From: Roseovarius nitratireducens
GTDB lineage: Bacteria; Pseudomonadota; Alphaproteobacteria; Rhodobacterales; Rhodobacteraceae
Assembly (NCBI RefSeq): GCF_002925845.1
Contig: NZ_PDNI01000074.1
Span: forward strand, 124,001-188,000
Length of the DNA stretch: 64,000 bases
Reading direction: 5' to 3'
Both the position numbers and the translations under genes were made by a program. Below are positions 60,508 to 64,000 of the stretch, in pieces (within the stretch, counting starts at the first letter, position 1; each line of letters begins with the position of its first letter). Under the pieces are notes generated by a model. The model was not told the origin of the DNA. It saw only the letters and a program-made list of their open reading frames with translations, and searched no databases.

Positions 60508-60572
60508 CGGGGGCCTCATTCGCGTTTGCATTCGAGGCTATCCGCGTCGCCCGCGTGGCGCAATGGTCCCGA

Positions 60573-62147
60573 TCACGCGAGTTCGCCCGCCAGCGCCCGG
60601 TCGATCAGCGCCACCGTCTCTTCGATGCCATAGAGCGCGATGAATCCGCCGAAGCGCGGGCCCTGAGAGGCCCCCAAAAGCACCTCGTAGAGCGCCTTGA
60701 ACCAGTCGCGGAGCGGGTCGAACCGGTCGCGCCCCACGGCGTAGACGATTGATTGCAGCGCCTCGTCATCCGTGGGCCCGTCATAGGCTGCCAGTTGATC
60801 GCGCAGATCGGTCAGTGCCTCACGCTCCAGATCGGTGGGCGCGCGATAGACCTTGGTAGGGGCGACGAAATCCTCGTAATAGCGCACCGCCCCGCCCGCC
60901 GCGGCATCGAGATCGGGATGCGTCTCGGCGCTTGCCTCGGGCGCGTAGCGGCGGATGAAGCCCCAGAGCGTCTCCTTGTCATGGGCGGCGGAAACCGAGG
61001 CAAGGTTGAGCAGCATCGAGAAGGGCACCACCATCCGGCTCTCGGGCACGTCGCCGTTGTGGATGTGATGAACGGGGTTGGCCGCCCGCTGCGCCGCGTC
61101 CTGACCGGCATAGGCGCGCAATTGCTGGTGATACTCGTCCACCGCCTTGGGGATCACGTCGAAATGCAGCCGTTTGGCGGTCTTTGGCTTTTGATACATG
61201 AAATAGCTGAGGGACTCGGTCGAGGCATAGCGCAGCCATTCATCAATGCTGATGCCATTGCCGGAGGATTTCGAGATCTTCTGCCCGCTCTCGTCGAGGA
61301 ACAGCTCGTAGGTGAAATGCTCGGGCGGGCGCACGCCCAGCGCCCGGCAGATGCCGTCATAGATGGGCGTGTTGGTGGAATGGTCCTTGCCATACATCTC
61401 GAAGTCGACGCCCAGCGCCGCCCAGCGCGCGCCGAAATCGGGCTTCCACTGAAGCTTTACCCGGCCGCCGGTGACGGGAAGCGTCCATTCGCGCCCCTGC
61501 TCGTCGTCGAAGGTGATCTCGCCCCTGGCGCCGTCCACATGCTTCATCGGGACGTAGAGCACGCGCCCCGTCTCGGGGTGGATGGGCAGGAAAATCGAAT
61601 AGGTCTGCTGACGCTCCTCGCGCAAGGATTTGAGCATGATTTTCATGATGTCGTCATACGCTGAGGCGGCGCGCAACAGCACCTCGTCGAACTGCCCGGA
61701 GCGGTAGAATTCCGTGGCGCTGACGAATTCATACTCGAACCCGAACGTATCGAGGAACCGCCGCAGCATGGCGTTGTTGTGCGCGCCAAAGCTTTCGTGC
61801 GTGCCGAACGGGTCGGGCACGGATGTCAGCGGCTTTTGCAAGTGCTCGGCCAGCATTTCGCGATCGGGCACGTTGCCCGGCACCTTGCGCATCCCGTCGA
61901 GATCGTCGGAAAAGCAGATGAGCCGCGTGGGGATGTCGCTGATCGTCTCGAAGGCGCGGCGGATCATGGTGGTGCGCAGCACCTCGCCGAAGGTGCCGAT
62001 ATGCGGCAATCCGCTCGGGCCATAGCCGGTCTCGAACAGCACGTGCCCCTTTTCCGGCGGGGCCTTTTCATAGCGTTTGAGCACGCGGCGCGCCTCTTCA
62101 AAAGGCCACGCCTTCGAATTCATCGCCGCTTCGCGCAGATCGGACAT
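60573..62147 (-). CDS. lysS: Lysyl-tRNA synthetase, class I
   Basis: A 524-residue class I LysRS of the archaeal/alphaproteobacterial type, unrelated to the class II enzyme of E. coli. The class I signatures are HIGT at 49-52 ([16 protein letters not shown]) and K-I-S-K-S-S-G-N-G near 290. A C-terminal anticodon-recognition domain follows. It charges tRNA-Lys. Divergent from the TerB-like gene. Confidence 0.96.
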   Translation of the reverse strand: MSDLREAAMNSKAWPFEEARRVLKRYEKAPPEKGHVLFETGYGPSGLPHIGTFGEVLRTTMIRRAFETISDIPTRLICFSDDLDGMRKVPGNVPDREMLAEHLQKPLTSVPDPFGTHESFGAHNNAMLRRFLDTFGFEYEFVSATEFYRSGQFDEVLLRAASAYDDIMKIMLKSLREERQQTYSIFLPIHPETGRVLYVPMKHVDGARGEITFDDEQGREWTLPVTGGRVKLQWKPDFGARWAALGVDFEMYGKDHSTNTPIYDGICRALGVRPPEHFTYELFLDESGQKISKSSGNGISIDEWLRYASTESLSYFMYQKPKTAKRLHFDVIPKAVDEYHQQLRAYAGQDAAQRAANPVHHIHNGDVPESRMVVPFSMLLNLASVSAAHDKETLWGFIRRYAPEASAETHPDLDAAAGGAVRYYEDFVAPTKVYRAPTDLEREALTDLRDQLAAYDGPTDDEALQSIVYAVGRDRFDPLRDWFKALYEVLLGASQGPRFGGFIALYGIEETVALIDRALAGELA

Positions 62148-62265
62148 CGCTCAAACTCCGGTTTTGTCGCAGGCAATGGCCCGCGCGACCTTGCGGGTTC
62201 CTATTGCCGGGGCGCGAGACAGTCAATATTCTGCACCGCAACACGCGCCCCCTGAAAGGCCCCCC

Positions 62266-62691
62266 ATGTCAGACCAGATCCCACATTCGCTCTCGCCGCA
62301 GGATTGCCTCGTCGCCCTGATGATCGCGGTCTCTGCCTCCGACGAGAACATGCGAACCGCCGAACTCGTCAAGATCGAGAGCACGATCAACAACCTGCCC
62401 ATCTTTGCCAGCTACGATCTCGACCGGCTGCGCGTGATGTCGCAGACGGTGTTCGACCTCTTTTCGGTCGAGGACGGGCTTGACGCGCTGTTTGGTCTCA
62501 TGCGCGCCAACCTGCCCGAGGCGCTGAACGAGACCGCCTATGCGCTTGCCTGCGATGTGGCGGCGGCCGATGGCACGCTCAACGACCGTGAGTTGCGGCT
62601 GCTGGAGGAAATGCGCTACGAGCTCGATATCGACCGGCTGCACGCCGCCGCGATCGAGCGCGGCGCGCGCGCGCGCCACCTCACGATCTGA
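62266..62691 (+). CDS. TerB-like (tellurite-resistance-type) cytoplasmic protein
   Basis: A 141-residue helical protein of the TerB/DjlA-like fold (LSPQDCLVALMIAVSASDENMR, then C-D-V-A-A-A-D-G-T-L-N-D-R-E-L-R-L-L-E-E). The acidic A-D-G motif probably binds metal ions. Starts at ATG 62266 behind AAAGG. No other ter genes are adjacent, so tellurite resistance is not implied. Confidence 0.85.
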   Translation: MSDQIPHSLSPQDCLVALMIAVSASDENMRTAELVKIESTINNLPIFASYDLDRLRVMSQTVFDLFSVEDGLDALFGLMRANLPEALNETAYALACDVAAADGTLNDRELRLLEEMRYELDIDRLHAAAIERGARARHLTI

Positions 62692-62772
62692 GTGCGGGAC
62701 GGCGATTGCCACTCGCGCCGCCACCGCAACGCGCCTATAACGTCAGGTGCCACAGCCTGGAGGGACGACGCC

Positions 62773-63561
62773 ATGACAGGAGAGCTTTCGCCCATCGACA
62801 AGGCCAAATTCGTCGCCGCCAAACGTTCGGTCGACTACATCGAGGACGGGATGCGCGTGGGGCTTGGCACCGGTTCTACCGCCGCGTGGATGGTGCGCTG
62901 CCTGGGCGAATTGGTGCGCGAGGACGGGCTCAAGATCAAGGGCGTGCCCACCTCCACCCGCACCGCCGAGCTTGCCCGCGAGATGGGCATCGAGGTCATC
63001 AGCCTCGACGAGGCGAAATGGCTGGACGTGACCATCGACGGCGCGGATGAGTTCGATGCCAATCTCAACCTGATCAAGGGCGGCGGCGGGGCGCTGTTGC
63101 AGGAAAAGATCGTCGCCACCGCCAGCGACCAGATGATCGTGATCGCCGATATCGGCAAGGAGGTCGAGCATCTCGGCGCCTTTCCGCTGCCGGTCGAGGT
63201 GATCCCGTTCGGCTGGCAGACCACGAAATCGTTGATCGAGGAGTTGCTCATCAACATGGACGTGCTCGGGCGCGACGCGTCACTGCGGATGAATGGCGAC
63301 CGCCCCTTCGTCACCGACGAGGGCAACTACATCGTCGATCTGCACCTTGCCCGCATCGGCCACCCGCACCGGCTTTCGATGGCGCTCAACCAGATGCCGG
63401 GGGTGGTCGAGAACGGCCTGTTCCTAGATATCTGCGACGTGGTGATTCTCGGCTTTGGCGATGGCCGGGTGGAAACGCGCGACATCAACGACGGCACCGT
63501 GGCCAAGGAGCGGATAGATTTCGTCGAGAGCGAGAATCTCTTCGCCGATCTCGACGATTGA
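62773..63561 (+). CDS. rpiA: Ribose-5-phosphate isomerase A
   Basis: A 262-residue enzyme interconverting ribose-5-phosphate and ribulose-5-phosphate in the pentose phosphate pathway. Motifs are G-L-G-T-G-S-T-A-A-W (phosphate), T-I-D-G-A-D-E-F-D (catalytic Asp) and K-G-G-G-G-A-L-L-Q-E-K. Start ATG 62773 behind GGAGGG; a longer open frame upstream has no ribosome site. Confidence 0.96.
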   Translation: MTGELSPIDKAKFVAAKRSVDYIEDGMRVGLGTGSTAAWMVRCLGELVREDGLKIKGVPTSTRTAELAREMGIEVISLDEAKWLDVTIDGADEFDANLNLIKGGGGALLQEKIVATASDQMIVIADIGKEVEHLGAFPLPVEVIPFGWQTTKSLIEELLINMDVLGRDASLRMNGDRPFVTDEGNYIVDLHLARIGHPHRLSMALNQMPGVVENGLFLDICDVVILGFGDGRVETRDINDGTVAKERIDFVESENLFADLDD

Positions 63562-63609
63562 GCCCTGCCGCCGCTTGGCACGACCCGCGCGAAGGATTAG
63601 ATCGGCGCA

Positions 63610-64000
63610 ATGGCAAAGAACCGCACACATGACGGCCCCGGCCCCTCGCAGCGGCAGCTCCGCGTCGGCGAACTCGTTCGCCGCACGCTCTCGGAGGTGC
63701 TGATGCGCGGCGATATCCACGATCCCGAGCTCAACCGCCTGTCGATCACGGTGGGCGAGGTGCGCTGCTCGCCCGATCTCAAGATCGCCACGGCCTACGT
63801 GATGCCGCTGGGCGGCGAGGCGCAGGGCGAGGCAATCGAGTTCCTCGCACGCAACAAGGCCGAGCTGCGCCGCATCATCGGCCGCAAGGCGGGGCTCAAG
63901 TTTACCCCCGACCTGCGCTTTCGCCTCGACGAGACCTTTGACCAGATGGACGAGACGCGCCGGCTCTTCGAGGATGAAAAGGTGCGCCGGGATGTGGAGG
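63610..64000 (+). CDS. rbfA: Ribosome-binding factor A, partial
   Basis: Open from an ATG at 63610 to the right edge, about 130 codons (C-terminus cut). The reading is Rbf[19 protein letters not shown], the [19 protein letters not shown] core, and [10 protein letters not shown]. It aids cold-related 30S maturation by binding helix 1 of 16S rRNA. It lies 48 bp after rpiA. Confidence 0.94.
   Translation, partial: MAKNRTHDGPGPSQRQLRVGELVRRTLSEVLMRGDIHDPELNRLSITVGEVRCSPDLKIATAYVMPLGGEAQGEAIEFLARNKAELRRIIGRKAGLKFTPDLRFRLDETFDQMDETRRLFEDEKVRRDVE

Noticed and set aside
62266-62691. Tellurite resistance locus
   Set aside because: A lone TerB-fold protein without terC, terD or terZ neighbours does not support tellurite resistance.

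Overview
This is a high-GC, densely packed chromosomal window from an alphaproteobacterium, most likely a marine member of the Roseobacter group (Rhodobacteraceae/Roseobacteraceae). The indicators are an alphaproteobacterial ribosomal-processing block (rpsP, rimM, trmD, rplS), class I lysyl-tRNA synthetase, a psd-pssA-pmtA phospholipid operon, an RpoE-ChrR singlet-oxygen switch with a Rhodobacter-like partner cluster, TRAP transport, and DddP, a DMSP lyase typical of roseobacters. No phage, insertion sequence or CRISPR array was found. The genus cannot be settled from the sequence alone.

Layout. 1-8,040: catabolic/accessory region with a PanB-like paralogue cut by the left edge, a CoA-transferase remnant, a LysR regulator diverging from a TRAP transporter, and a three-subunit flavoprotein amino-acid/opine-type dehydrogenase. 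8,040-8,624: a gene-poor stretch next to tRNA-Thr(CGU). 8,800-14,720: phosphatase, GST, two stand-alone saccharopine dehydrogenases, creatinase and a P1-family peptidase. 14,900-19,300: panB-panC (pantothenate) and a large dimethylglycine/sarcosine dehydrogenase-type protein. 19,300-24,310: secreted GH25 muramidase, AhpD-like protein, methyltransferase, aldo/keto reductase, and psd-pssA-pmtA (PS to PE to methylated PE/PC). 24,360-29,020: a BMP-type (nucleoside-like) ABC importer.

29,270-45,230 is mostly core: dnaE, smc, rpmE, rplS, cobO, trmD, rimM, bluB, rpsP, chorismate mutase, two GNATs and ffh. A probable hidden small membrane-protein gene with a CTG start sits between smc and rpmE. 45,300-50,900: MscS channel, hydrolase, EamA exporter, hydrolase-OsmC fusion, diguanylate cyclase and a small membrane protein. 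50,889-53,611: dddP, an SCP2-like protein, and a miniature mercury-type locus (merF-like gene, GDCCVxC cysteine-rich protein, divergent merR with a 19-bp-spacer promoter). 53,630-59,700: chrR-rpoE facing a five-gene translationally coupled operon, with an RpoE-like promoter on each side. 59,760 to the end: DUF3775, lipoprotein cytochrome c, class I lysS, TerB-like, rpiA and rbfA (cut by the right edge).

Combined picture: a heterotrophic marine bacterium importing organic nitrogen compounds (TRAP and BMP systems), degrading creatine, N-methyl amino acids, lysine/saccharopine and DMSP, making phosphatidylcholine, and defending against singlet oxygen and possibly mercury. All assignments come from reading the sequence and recalling families; no database search was run.
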